NCBI GenBank assembly: GCA_025354965.1
Contig: JANXLW010000346.1
Location: 1-5,332, forward strand
DNA length: 5,332 nucleotides
Direction: 5' to 3'
Origin: Betaproteobacteria bacterium
GTDB taxonomy: Bacteria; Pseudomonadota; Gammaproteobacteria; Burkholderiales; Burkholderiaceae_C
Both the position numbers and the translations under genes were made by a program. Shown here one piece after another: positions 1 through 5,332 of the stretch (position 1 is its first letter; every line of letters begins with the position of its first letter). The notes below the pieces were generated by a model, which did no database searches, was not told the DNA's origin, and was given only the letters and a program-made list of their open reading frames with translations.

Positions 1-1123
1 CCTCAAGCCATCGCACCGAGTCAGGCGCGCAAGGTTCGGAAAAAAATTCAACCTGTTCTATAAACGCCCTGCCACGCTCGCCCAAGCGCGCCAGATCGGG
101 AGCAACTTCACTGACCGCATCAAGTGCCAGCACATCCTCGGTGCACGCCGCGTGAAGAGCATGCATCGCTGCGTTCCAGGCGTCCGCGCTCAGTTGCAGC
201 GGTGCCACACCAGTCCAACCCAGTTTGGTACCTGGATAGGCGGTACCAACCAGCAGGCGCAAATCGCGCGCAACACGTTCTGTTGCAGACGCCAGCGTCT
301 GCCAATCTTGCAAGCCACGGGCGTGTTGCAGACCACTGGACAACAGGTCACGCGCAAAATCGAGCAATTGCCCGGTTGTCAATTGCGTACCCAAAAATTG
401 CACACCGGTCTCGTTAAGTTGATGCGCTTCGTCAAAGATGACCGTCTGCACTGTTGGAAGCAACTCAGCCATGCCAGATTCGCGAACCGCCAGATCGGCA
501 AAAAACAAATGGTGATTGATGACGACAACGTCGGCCGCCAGCGCCTCTCGCCTGGCCTGATTGACATGGCAGGCACGAAATTGTTGGCACTGTAATCCCA
601 GGCAATTGTCCCGCGATGACGTGACCAGCGGTATCACAGGTGAGCGCTCATCCAGACCCGTTAACTCTGCCATGTCGCCACTGGTGGTGCCGTGCGCCCA
701 CACCTCAATCCTGGCCAGGGTCCGCGATGTCAGACGATCATGAAAAGTTGAACTCTGCCGCGCCACCTCCAGACGGTGCAGGCACAAATAACTGGCGCGA
801 CCTTTGAGCAGGGCGGTTCGTACCGGCAGGCCCAACGCGCTAATCAAGCGTGGCAGATCACGTCCAAACAATTGGTCCTGCAAGGTTTTGGTTGCCGTTG
901 AAAGAAGCACCCGCGCGCCGCTGAGCAGGGCTGGCACCAAATACGAAAAAGTCTTGCCAATGCCGGTACCCGCCTCAACGACGAGCACCCCGCCGTCGTC
1001 GATGGTGCGTGCGATCGCTGTCGCCATCTGGGTTTGCCCGTCTCGCGGCTGGAACTCTTCCACCGCGCGCGACAGCACGCCGCCAGGCGCGAAAGTCTCG
1101 CGAACTTGGGTCTGCAAACTCAT
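1..1123 (-). CDS. yoaA: ATP-dependent DNA helicase, YoaA/DinG family (XPD-like, Fe-S), N-terminal part
   Basis: Superfamily 2 DNA helicase of the XPD/DinG type, which unwinds DNA 5' to 3' using ATP in the cytoplasm. E. coli YoaA works with the polymerase III chi subunit HolC in replication repair. The start is ATG at 1121-1123, and 374 codons stay open to the left edge. Visible parts: an N-terminal FAPGG/FQPRDGQTQM segment (residues 11-32), Walker A EAGTGIGKT (50-58, Lys57), STATKTLQDQLFGRDLP (motif Ia area, 75-91), four cysteines placed as the Fe-S cluster ligands (C114 in SYLC, C174 in DNCLG, C179, C185), VVINHHLFFAD (about 199-209) and the DEAH box (231-234). Residues after 240 fit the Arch domain. 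The second helicase domain, with motifs III-VI, must lie beyond the left edge (E. coli YoaA is about 636 residues). The YoaA branch is preferred over DinG because the N-terminus and the spacing around the cysteines match YoaA as I recall it. The gene starts 3 bases after the upstream DUF465 stop, with only a weak ribosome site, so translational coupling is likely. All key residues visible here are intact. Confidence 0.93.
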   Translation of the reverse strand, partial: MSLQTQVRETFAPGGVLSRAVEEFQPRDGQTQMATAIARTIDDGGVLVVEAGTGIGKTFSYLVPALLSGARVLLSTATKTLQDQLFGRDLPRLISALGLPVRTALLKGRASYLCLHRLEVARQSSTFHDRLTSRTLARIEVWAHGTTSGDMAELTGLDERSPVIPLVTSSRDNCLGLQCQQFRACHVNQARREALAADVVVINHHLFFADLAVRESGMAELLPTVQTVIFDEAHQLNETGVQFLGTQLTTGQLLDFARDLLSSGLQHARGLQDWQTLASATERVARDLRLLVGTAYPGTKLGWTGVAPLQLSADAWNAAMHALHAACTEDVLALDAVSEVAPDLARLGERGRAFIEQVEFFSEPCAPDSVRWLE

Positions 1124-1126
1124 CCG

Positions 1127-1330
1127 TCAAGCCGGTTGGTCAGGATCCAGGAGTTTTTCAATTCGCGCTATCTCATCGCGCAAACTCAGTCGGCGCTTCT
1201 TCAGCCGCCGCATCAGGAGTTCGTCAAGCGGATTCTGAGCGCTGGCACGGTCTATCATGGCATCAAGATCACCGTGCTCAATGCGCAGTTCAATCAGACG
1301 ACGCTCGGGGGAATGCAGGTTGGAGTCCAC
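1127..1330 (-). CDS. DUF465 / YdcH-like small coiled-coil protein
   Basis: A short, highly charged protein of about 67 residues that matches the DUF465 (YdcH-like) pattern. It has an N-terminal ERRLIELRIEHGDLDAMID helix (residues 9-27), a short DELLMRR turn region, and the basic LKKRRLSLRDEI helix (43-54), ending in IEKLLDPDQPA. Two charged helices separated by a loop suggest a helical hairpin. There is no signal peptide or membrane segment. The family has no established biochemical role. The start is uncertain. GTG at 1328-1330 gives the usual family length but has no ribosome site before it. TTG at 1358-1360 would add ten residues (IRLLSLTKA-like, not family-like), and its GGTAGG lies directly against the codon. 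An in-frame TGA at 1376-1378 rules out anything longer. The stop lies 3 bases before the helicase ATG, so the two genes are almost certainly cotranscribed. A link to helicase function is only an inference from position. Confidence 0.85.
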   Translation of the reverse strand: MDSNLHSPERRLIELRIEHGDLDAMIDRASAQNPLDELLMRRLKKRRLSLRDEIARIEKLLDPDQPA

Positions 1331-1353
1331 GGCTTTGGTAAGTGAAAGTAACC

Positions 1354-1385
1354 GAATCAACCTACCAAGGCTGATTCATAGGTTG
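1354..1385. repeat. Two interleaved inverted repeats in the leader of the DUF465-helicase pair
   Basis: GAATCA (1354-1359) is mirrored by TGATTC (1372-1377). CAACCT (1358-1363) is mirrored by AGGTTG (1380-1385). The two 6-bp palindromes are offset and overlap, so only one could form a hairpin at a time; alternatively they could be half-sites for a dimeric repressor. They lie between the divergent genes and just downstream (minus strand) of a TATTAT sequence at 1391-1396 that resembles a -10 box. If GTG at 1330 is the true DUF465 start, they are entirely noncoding leader. The arms are short and could be chance, so the functional reading is weak. Confidence 0.3.
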
Positions 1386-1444
1386 GCTTGATAATACGAC
1401 TAATAAATGCATTTTTGGGGGTCTTCTTTTTTTAGCTTTTAAGC
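1361..1444. promoter_or_regulatory. AT-rich divergent intergenic region, probable promoters for both directions
   Basis: This stretch is clearly richer in A and T than the flanking genes and lies between genes transcribed away from each other, so promoters for both should be here. The minus strand carries TATTAT (1391-1396, five of six matches to a -10 box), which would put transcription start near 1384. The overlapping plus-strand GATAAT (1390-1395) also matches five of six. I see no good -35 box at the right spacing for either. A pyrimidine-rich run (about 1421-1440) precedes the phosphatase ATG, where a purine-rich ribosome site would be expected. No riboswitch is recognised. Confidence 0.35.
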
Positions 1445-2206
1445 ATGTCCCAAGGCTACCGACTCACCGCATCGACCGGCATCCACAAGGGTGACCGTGA
1501 ATACCAGCAAGATCAGGTTATTTTGTTGAGCCACGCGCGCGTCAGCGGATGTTTACTAGCTGTTGTGGCAGACGGCATGGGGGGACGCAGTGGCGGGCGC
1601 AAGGCATCCGACCAGGTCGTGATGACTGCCAAACAATTGTTTGAACGCTATGCCCCCGAGACCGATGACGCGGCGGCGGTACTCAAGCAATTGGTACACG
1701 ACGCCCATACCGTCATCAAATTGACCGCGATTTCTGCAGAAGAAGAACCGCACAGCACTGTTGCCGCGTTTCTGATCAATGCCGGGGGGGACTGCCACTG
1801 GGCGCATGCCGGTGACTCGCGGATTTATCACTATCGCGGCGACAAGTTGGTCAAGCGAACCATTGATCAATCGTATGTGCAGACACTGGTTGACCGGGGG
1901 GAGATCACCGAACAGCAAGCCAATGATCACCCGAAATCAAACATTCTCATGGGCTGCCTGGGAACCGAAGAGGATCCGCTGGTAGCAACCCACTTTATTC
2001 CCCAACTGCACGCTGGCGACATTCTGATGGCCTGCAGCGACGGCGTCTGGCACTACTTCGATAGTCCAGAGGTGGGGTCCATTCTCTCGACGCTGCCGGC
2101 ACGGGAAGCGAGTCAGTTTTTAATAGAAAAAGCCAGGTCCCGGAGCCAGGGTGGTGGCGACAATCTTTCCCTGGTAGTAGTCAAACTGGAAGCTCTCGGT
2201 TCCTAA
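1445..2206 (+). CDS. PP2C-family serine/threonine protein phosphatase
   Basis: A 253-residue soluble metal-dependent phosphatase (PPM/PP2C, bacterial Stp-like), expected to remove phosphate from Ser/Thr residues in the cytoplasm using Mn2+ or Mg2+. Motifs appear in family order: GDREYQQD (16-23, with Asp23), ADGMGGRSGG (42-51, metal ligands Asp43 and Gly44), STVAAFL (104-110, the usual GTT motif region), HAGDSRIYHYR (121-131), ACSDGVWHYF (196-205, Asp199) and GGGDNLSLVVV (236-246, Asp239). Almost the whole protein is catalytic domain. There is no transmembrane segment, receiver, FHA or kinase domain. The first motif has Gln-Gln where many members have Asn-Glu or Asn-Gln, while the metal-binding aspartates are kept, so it should be active. 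ATG 1445 is the first possible start, since an in-frame TAG lies at 1433-1435, but no Shine-Dalgarno sequence precedes it. It stands alone on the plus strand with no kinase in the window, so its substrate is unknown. Confidence 0.93.
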   Translation: MSQGYRLTASTGIHKGDREYQQDQVILLSHARVSGCLLAVVADGMGGRSGGRKASDQVVMTAKQLFERYAPETDDAAAVLKQLVHDAHTVIKLTAISAEEEPHSTVAAFLINAGGDCHWAHAGDSRIYHYRGDKLVKRTIDQSYVQTLVDRGEITEQQANDHPKSNILMGCLGTEEDPLVATHFIPQLHAGDILMACSDGVWHYFDSPEVGSILSTLPAREASQFLIEKARSRSQGGGDNLSLVVVKLEALGS

Positions 2207-2235
2207 TTCTTCACACCGACACACGCGAGAACTTC
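2189..2235. terminator. Imperfect inverted repeat across the convergent gene ends, possible shared terminator
   Basis: GAAGCTCTCG (2189-2198) pairs with CGAGAACTTC (2226-2235), giving 9 of 10 base pairs and a 27-base loop. The repeat spans the phosphatase stop (TAA 2204-2206) and reaches into the zapE stop (TGA, complement at 2234-2236). The stem could act in both directions between converging transcripts. However, the loop is long and neither side has a T-run, so it is not a classical intrinsic terminator. No better terminator is visible in the 27 bases between the genes. Confidence 0.25.
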
Positions 2236-3337
2236 ACTCAAGCGTCAAACGCGTGTCTACGACACGTCGCTCGTGCGCCAAATAAGCACGCGACTGCATT
2301 TCATTCAGTCGTGATACGGTCCGGGCAAACTCATGAACCAGCGGACCTTCGGTGTACAAGTCCTGCGCCGGTACTGCCGCTGAAATGATCAGCTTGACAC
2401 ATCTGTCGTAAAGCACATCGACCAGCCAGGTAAAGCGACGCGCTTCGGATGCCATGCGCAGCGGCATGTGAGGCACATCGCTCAGCAAGACCGTATGAAA
2501 CTGCGAGGCGATTTCGAGGTAATCATTTTGTGATCGTGGCCCACCGCAAAGGGTCTTGAAATCAAACCACGCCAGTCCGCCGGCGCGGCGCAAGGCTTTG
2601 AATTTTCGCGCCTCAATATGCAACATCGGATCTTCATCATGCGTTTCAGCCAGGCGGTCAAATGCATCGCGCATCGCCGCATCAGCTTGTGCACCCAGCG
2701 GCAGGTGGTAGAGCTTGAGCTGCTCCATGGTTCGACGGCGATAGTCGATCCCGTTGTCCACACTGATGACCTCGAGGTTTTGCTTCAAGAGAGCAATCGC
2801 CGGAAGGATGCGGTCACGGTGCAGTCCATTCGGATAGAGGTCATCCGGCTTGAAGTTCGAGGTGGTGACAAAACCGACACCATTGTTGAACAGTGCGCGC
2901 AACAGACGATGCAGGATCATGGCGTCAGTGACGTCAGCGACATGGAACTCGTCAAAACAAATCAGCCGGTACTTTTTTGCAATGCGTTCGGCGAGTACGT
3001 CAAGTGGGTTAACCGTACCCTGCAACTTCACCAGTTCCCGATGCACTTCACGCATGAACTCGTGAAAGTGAAGCCTGGTTTTACGCCTTAGTGGTAACGC
3101 CCCAAAGAAGCAGTCCATCAAAAAGCTCTTGCCGCGGCCGACCCCGCCATACAGATACACACCTCTTGGAATGTCAGGGCGATTGAGCAACTTCTTTAAC
3201 GCATTGGATCGTTTTTCCTTGAACGCCGCCCACTCATTCGCGCACCGCTCCAGGTCATCCAGCGCGCGCAACTGCTCGGGGTCACTGACGTAACCTCGGT
3301 GCTTGAGTTCGGCTTCGTAGGCTTTTTTGACGGACAC
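2234..3337 (-). CDS. zapE: Cell division protein ZapE (AFG1-like ATPase)
   Basis: A 367-residue P-loop ATPase of the AFG1/ZapE family. In E. coli, ZapE binds FtsZ and destabilises Z-ring polymers in an ATP-dependent way; the mitochondrial relative AFG1/LACE1 acts in protein quality control. Visible features: Walker A GGVGRGKSFLMD (64-75, Lys70), LHFHEFMREVH (89-99), Walker B LICFDEFHVADVTDAMIL (125-142), the FVTTSNFKPDDLYPNGL segment (156-172, sensor 1 region), RDRILPAI (174-181), and a C-terminal part with RFTWLVDVLYDRCVKLI (301-317), which fits the family. Length and domain order are normal. The start is GTG at 3335-3337, chosen because SVKKAYEAELKHRGY matches the usual ZapE N-terminus and no other start lies nearby. 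A run of six T bases, and no Shine-Dalgarno sequence, comes just before it. It begins 6 bases after the lpdA stop, so it is probably the last gene of the 2-oxoglutarate dehydrogenase transcript and may depend on coupled translation. Confidence 0.95.
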   Translation of the reverse strand: MSVKKAYEAELKHRGYVSDPEQLRALDDLERCANEWAAFKEKRSNALKKLLNRPDIPRGVYLYGGVGRGKSFLMDCFFGALPLRRKTRLHFHEFMREVHRELVKLQGTVNPLDVLAERIAKKYRLICFDEFHVADVTDAMILHRLLRALFNNGVGFVTTSNFKPDDLYPNGLHRDRILPAIALLKQNLEVISVDNGIDYRRRTMEQLKLYHLPLGAQADAAMRDAFDRLAETHDEDPMLHIEARKFKALRRAGGLAWFDFKTLCGGPRSQNDYLEIASQFHTVLLSDVPHMPLRMASEARRFTWLVDVLYDRCVKLIISAAVPAQDLYTEGPLVHEFARTVSRLNEMQSRAYLAHERRVVDTRLTLE

Positions 3338-3343
3338 AAAAAA

Positions 3344-4783
3344 TCAGAAATTCAGCGTGCGTTTATCGACCGCCAGCGCGGCTTCCTTGGTCGCTTCACT
3401 GAGGGACGGATGCGCGTGGCAAATGCGAGCGATATCTTCGCTGCTGGCCCTGAACTCCATCGCCACCACACACTCTGCAATCAACTCACTGGCCATCGGG
3501 CCGACGATATGAACACCCAGGATTTCGTCCGTTGCCGCATCGGCCAACATTTTGACCATGCCGGTGGTGTCACCCAGCGCACGAGCGCGCCCATTCGCCA
3601 GGAACGGGAAGGTGCCGGCCTTGTAGGCACGACCTGCGGCCTTGAGTTGCTGTTCAGTTTGTCCGACCCAGGCAATCTCGGGGTTGGTGTAGATCACCCA
3701 CGGGATGGTGTTGAAATTGACATGGCCATGCTGACCCGCCATGCGCTCGGCCACCGCAACACCTTCTTCTTCAGCCTTGTGCGCCAGCATCGGACCGCGC
3801 ACCACATCGCCGACCGCCCAGACACCGGCCAAACTGGTGCGGCACTGGTCATCCACCACAATCGCACCGCGTTCGTCAAGCTGCAGTCCCACTGCTTCGG
3901 CGTTCAGACCCACCGTGTTGGGAACCCGACCAATCGACACAATCAGCTTGTCTACTTCCAGCGCTTGAGGGTCGCCCTTGGCATTGGTCCAGGCAACGCT
4001 GACGCCCTTCTTGCTCTTATTGATGTCACCGACGCTGACGCCTAATTCGATCTTGAGCCCCTGTTTGACAAAAGCCTTGTGCGCTTCCTTGGCGATCTGT
4101 TCGTCCACCGCGCCCAAAAATATCGGCAAAGCTTCCAGAACGGTGACCTCAGCACCTAGACGGCGCCAGACCGAACCCATCTCCAGCCCGATGACGCCAG
4201 AGCCAATCAGACCCAGCTTTTTCGGCACGGCTCCGATGCGCAACGCACCGTCATTGGAGAGAATCATGTCCTCGTCAAACGGTGTGCCAGGCAGCGCCCG
4301 TGCGCTGGAGCCGGTCGCCACGATGATCTGCTTGCCCGCCAGGGCTTCTTCCGCCGCACCAATCACCTTGATCTCGTAGCCGCCGCCATCCGTTGAATTC
4401 ACTGCTTTCACGAAGGATGCACGGCCATGGAAAAAGCTGACCTTGTTTTTCTTGAACAGGTACGCAATACCGTCGTTGTTCTGCTTGACCACCGTGTCCT
4501 TGCGGGCCACCATCCTGGTCACATCCAGACTCAAACCGGAAACCGAGATGCCGTGCTCTGCAAAATGATGGCCAGCATGGTCGAAGTGTTCAGACGACTG
4601 CAACAGCGCCTTGCTCGGGATGCAACCCACATTGGTACAAGTGCCTCCCAGCGCCGGCCCACCCTTGCTGTTTTTCCACTCATCTACGCAGGCCACGTTC
4701 ATACCCAGTTGCGCTGCACGAATGGCAGCAACGTAGCCACCAGGACCGCCACCGATGACGATCACGTCGAATTGTTCACTCAT
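3344..4783 (-). CDS. lpdA: Dihydrolipoyl dehydrogenase (E3 of 2-oxoglutarate dehydrogenase)
   Basis: A flavoprotein of 479 residues that reoxidises dihydrolipoyl groups on the E2 subunit and reduces NAD+ to NADH, closing the 2-oxoglutarate dehydrogenase cycle in the cytoplasm. Sequence support: FAD-binding GGGPGG (11-16), the redox-active disulfide GGTCTNVGCIPSK (Cys49 and Cys54), VATGSS (155-160), NAD-binding GSGVIGLEMG (194-203), the second FAD contact VWAVGDV (321-327), and the C-terminal dimer-interface pair HAHPSLSE (His458, Glu463). There is no N-terminal lipoyl domain, unlike some E3 proteins tied to pyruvate dehydrogenase. ATG 4781-4783 is preferred: it starts directly at the MSEQFDVIVIGGG N-terminus and has a weak GAAAG ribosome site. 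An upstream in-frame TTG at 4793-4795 would overlap the end of sucB and add only four residues. The gap from the sucB stop is 8 bases, so cotranscription is nearly certain. The WKNSKGGPALGGT insertion before the first cysteine (36-48) resembles burkholderial OGDH-type E3 proteins as I recall them. Confidence 0.97.
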   Translation of the reverse strand: MSEQFDVIVIGGGPGGYVAAIRAAQLGMNVACVDEWKNSKGGPALGGTCTNVGCIPSKALLQSSEHFDHAGHHFAEHGISVSGLSLDVTRMVARKDTVVKQNNDGIAYLFKKNKVSFFHGRASFVKAVNSTDGGGYEIKVIGAAEEALAGKQIIVATGSSARALPGTPFDEDMILSNDGALRIGAVPKKLGLIGSGVIGLEMGSVWRRLGAEVTVLEALPIFLGAVDEQIAKEAHKAFVKQGLKIELGVSVGDINKSKKGVSVAWTNAKGDPQALEVDKLIVSIGRVPNTVGLNAEAVGLQLDERGAIVVDDQCRTSLAGVWAVGDVVRGPMLAHKAEEEGVAVAERMAGQHGHVNFNTIPWVIYTNPEIAWVGQTEQQLKAAGRAYKAGTFPFLANGRARALGDTTGMVKMLADAATDEILGVHIVGPMASELIAECVVAMEFRASSEDIARICHAHPSLSEATKEAALAVDKRTLNF

Positions 4784-4791
4784 GATGGCTT

Positions 4792-5332
4792 TCAAATATC
4801 AAACAGCAGACGTGCCGGATCTTCCAGCGCCTCTTTCATCGCCACCAAGCCCAGCACGGCTTCGCGGCCGTCGATGATGCGGTGGTCGTAGCTCATGGCG
4901 AGGTAGTTGATGGGTCGCACCACCACTTGCCCGTTTTCCACCACGGCGCGGTCTTTGGTCGCATGCACGCCCAAAATGGCCGACTGCGGCGGGTTGATGA
5001 TGGGGGTCGACAGCATCGAGCCAAAAGTGCCGCCATTGCTGATGGAAAAGGTGCCACCGGTCATTTCTTCAATGCCCAGCTTGCCGTCGCGTGCCTTGAC
5101 GCCATACTCGGCAATTTTCTTTTCAATCTGGGCAAAGCTCATCTGGTCCGCATTGCGCAAAATCGGAACCACCAGACCACGCGGTGAGCCAACAGCAATG
5201 CCGATGTCAAAGTAGCCGTGGTAAATGATGTCATTGCCGTCGACCGAGGCATTGAGCAGCGGGAATTTTTTCAGCGCATGCACGGCGGCTTTAACAAAAA
5301 AGCTCATGAAGCCCAACTTGACACCATGCTCT
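4792..5332 (-). CDS. sucB: Dihydrolipoyllysine succinyltransferase (E2 of 2-oxoglutarate dehydrogenase), C-terminal part
   Basis: The C-terminal 179 residues of the E2 core enzyme (SucB/OdhB), which transfers the succinyl group from lipoamide to coenzyme A and forms the multimeric core of the 2-oxoglutarate dehydrogenase complex. The reading frame is open at the right edge. An in-frame TTG at 5314-5316 is internal, not a start, because EHGVK precedes it and matches the conserved E2 run. Visible catalytic-domain features: LGFMSFFVKAAVHALKKFP near the start, VNASIDG-like NASVDGNDIIYH, SPRGLVVPILR, GGTFSISNGGTFGS, STPIINPPQSAILG, and the acyltransferase signature YDHRIIDGRE, whose catalytic His is encoded at 4882-4884. 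The ending LLFDI is typical. Succinyl rather than acetyl specificity is inferred from close resemblance to E. coli SucB and from the E3 partner downstream. The lipoyl and E3/E1-binding domains, and sucA, should lie beyond the right edge. Confidence 0.96.
   Translation of the reverse strand, partial: EHGVKLGFMSFFVKAAVHALKKFPLLNASVDGNDIIYHGYFDIGIAVGSPRGLVVPILRNADQMSFAQIEKKIAEYGVKARDGKLGIEEMTGGTFSISNGGTFGSMLSTPIINPPQSAILGVHATKDRAVVENGQVVVRPINYLAMSYDHRIIDGREAVLGLVAMKEALEDPARLLFDI

Noticed and set aside
365..385. Two CAATTG copies 15 bases apart as a regulatory repeat
   Set aside because: They lie inside the helicase coding sequence and simply encode two Gln-Leu pairs in the minus-strand frame.
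152..595. Plus-strand open frame (147 codons) across the helicase
   Set aside because: It is antisense to the Fe-S and DEAH region of the helicase, which reads continuously on the minus strand, and it shows no family features.
1358..1360. TTG as the start of the DUF465 gene
   Set aside because: It would add ten residues that do not look like the family and would overlap the inverted repeats, and its GGTAGG has no spacing to the codon. GTG at 1330 is preferred, though not proven.
2618..3091. Plus-strand open frame (157 codons) inside zapE
   Set aside because: It is antisense to the zapE ATPase core, with no recognised motif and no ribosome site.
3299..4045. Long plus-strand open frame (248 codons) antisense to lpdA
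   Set aside because: It lies opposite a certain lpdA gene with all catalytic motifs. Its product is rich in His, Arg and Thr with no recognisable family, as expected for an antisense shadow of GC-rich coding sequence.
4793..4795. TTG as the lpdA start
   Set aside because: It would overlap the sucB stop and add four residues absent from the usual E3 N-terminus. ATG at 4783 fits the family and has a weak ribosome site.
1..5332. A hidden mobile element, defence system or CRISPR array
   Set aside because: Coding density is high, all genes are housekeeping families, and I saw no long repeats, integrase, transposase or regularly spaced repeats.

Overview
This window looks like ordinary chromosomal core sequence from a betaproteobacterium, most likely order Burkholderiales and probably near the Comamonadaceae (Rhodoferax/Polaromonas-like). 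That placement comes from recalled resemblance of LpdA and ZapE, from the order sucB-lpdA-zapE, and from moderately GC-rich coding sequence. No search was run. I see no RNA gene, insertion sequence, phage gene, CRISPR array or attachment site.

Layout, left to right. Positions 1-1123 (minus) hold the N-terminal 374 residues of a YoaA/DinG-type iron-sulfur DNA helicase; the C-terminal half lies beyond the left edge. Just upstream of it, and probably in the same transcript, is a small DUF465 (YdcH-like) coiled-coil gene (about 1127-1330, minus). A short AT-rich divergent region (about 1331-1444) with overlapping inverted repeats separates this pair from a plus-strand PP2C-type protein phosphatase (1445-2206). 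The phosphatase converges on a minus-strand operon across only 27 bases. Within those bases and the two flanking gene ends sits an imperfect 10-bp inverted repeat.

The right part, read from right to left on the minus strand, is the tail of the 2-oxoglutarate dehydrogenase operon: sucB/odhB (E2, C-terminal 179 residues, open at the right edge), lpdA (E3) and zapE (AFG1-like ATPase). The gaps are 8 and 6 bases. sucA (E1) is expected just beyond the right edge. SucB transfers the succinyl group to CoA and LpdA reoxidises the E2 lipoyl groups with NAD+. ZapE has no known part in that reaction and seems to share the transcript.

I found no convincing new biological system. The points worth a second look are small: the DUF465-helicase pairing, an orphan PP2C phosphatase with no visible kinase and no Shine-Dalgarno sequence, the inverted repeats in the two intergenic regions, and the GTG start of zapE behind a T-run.
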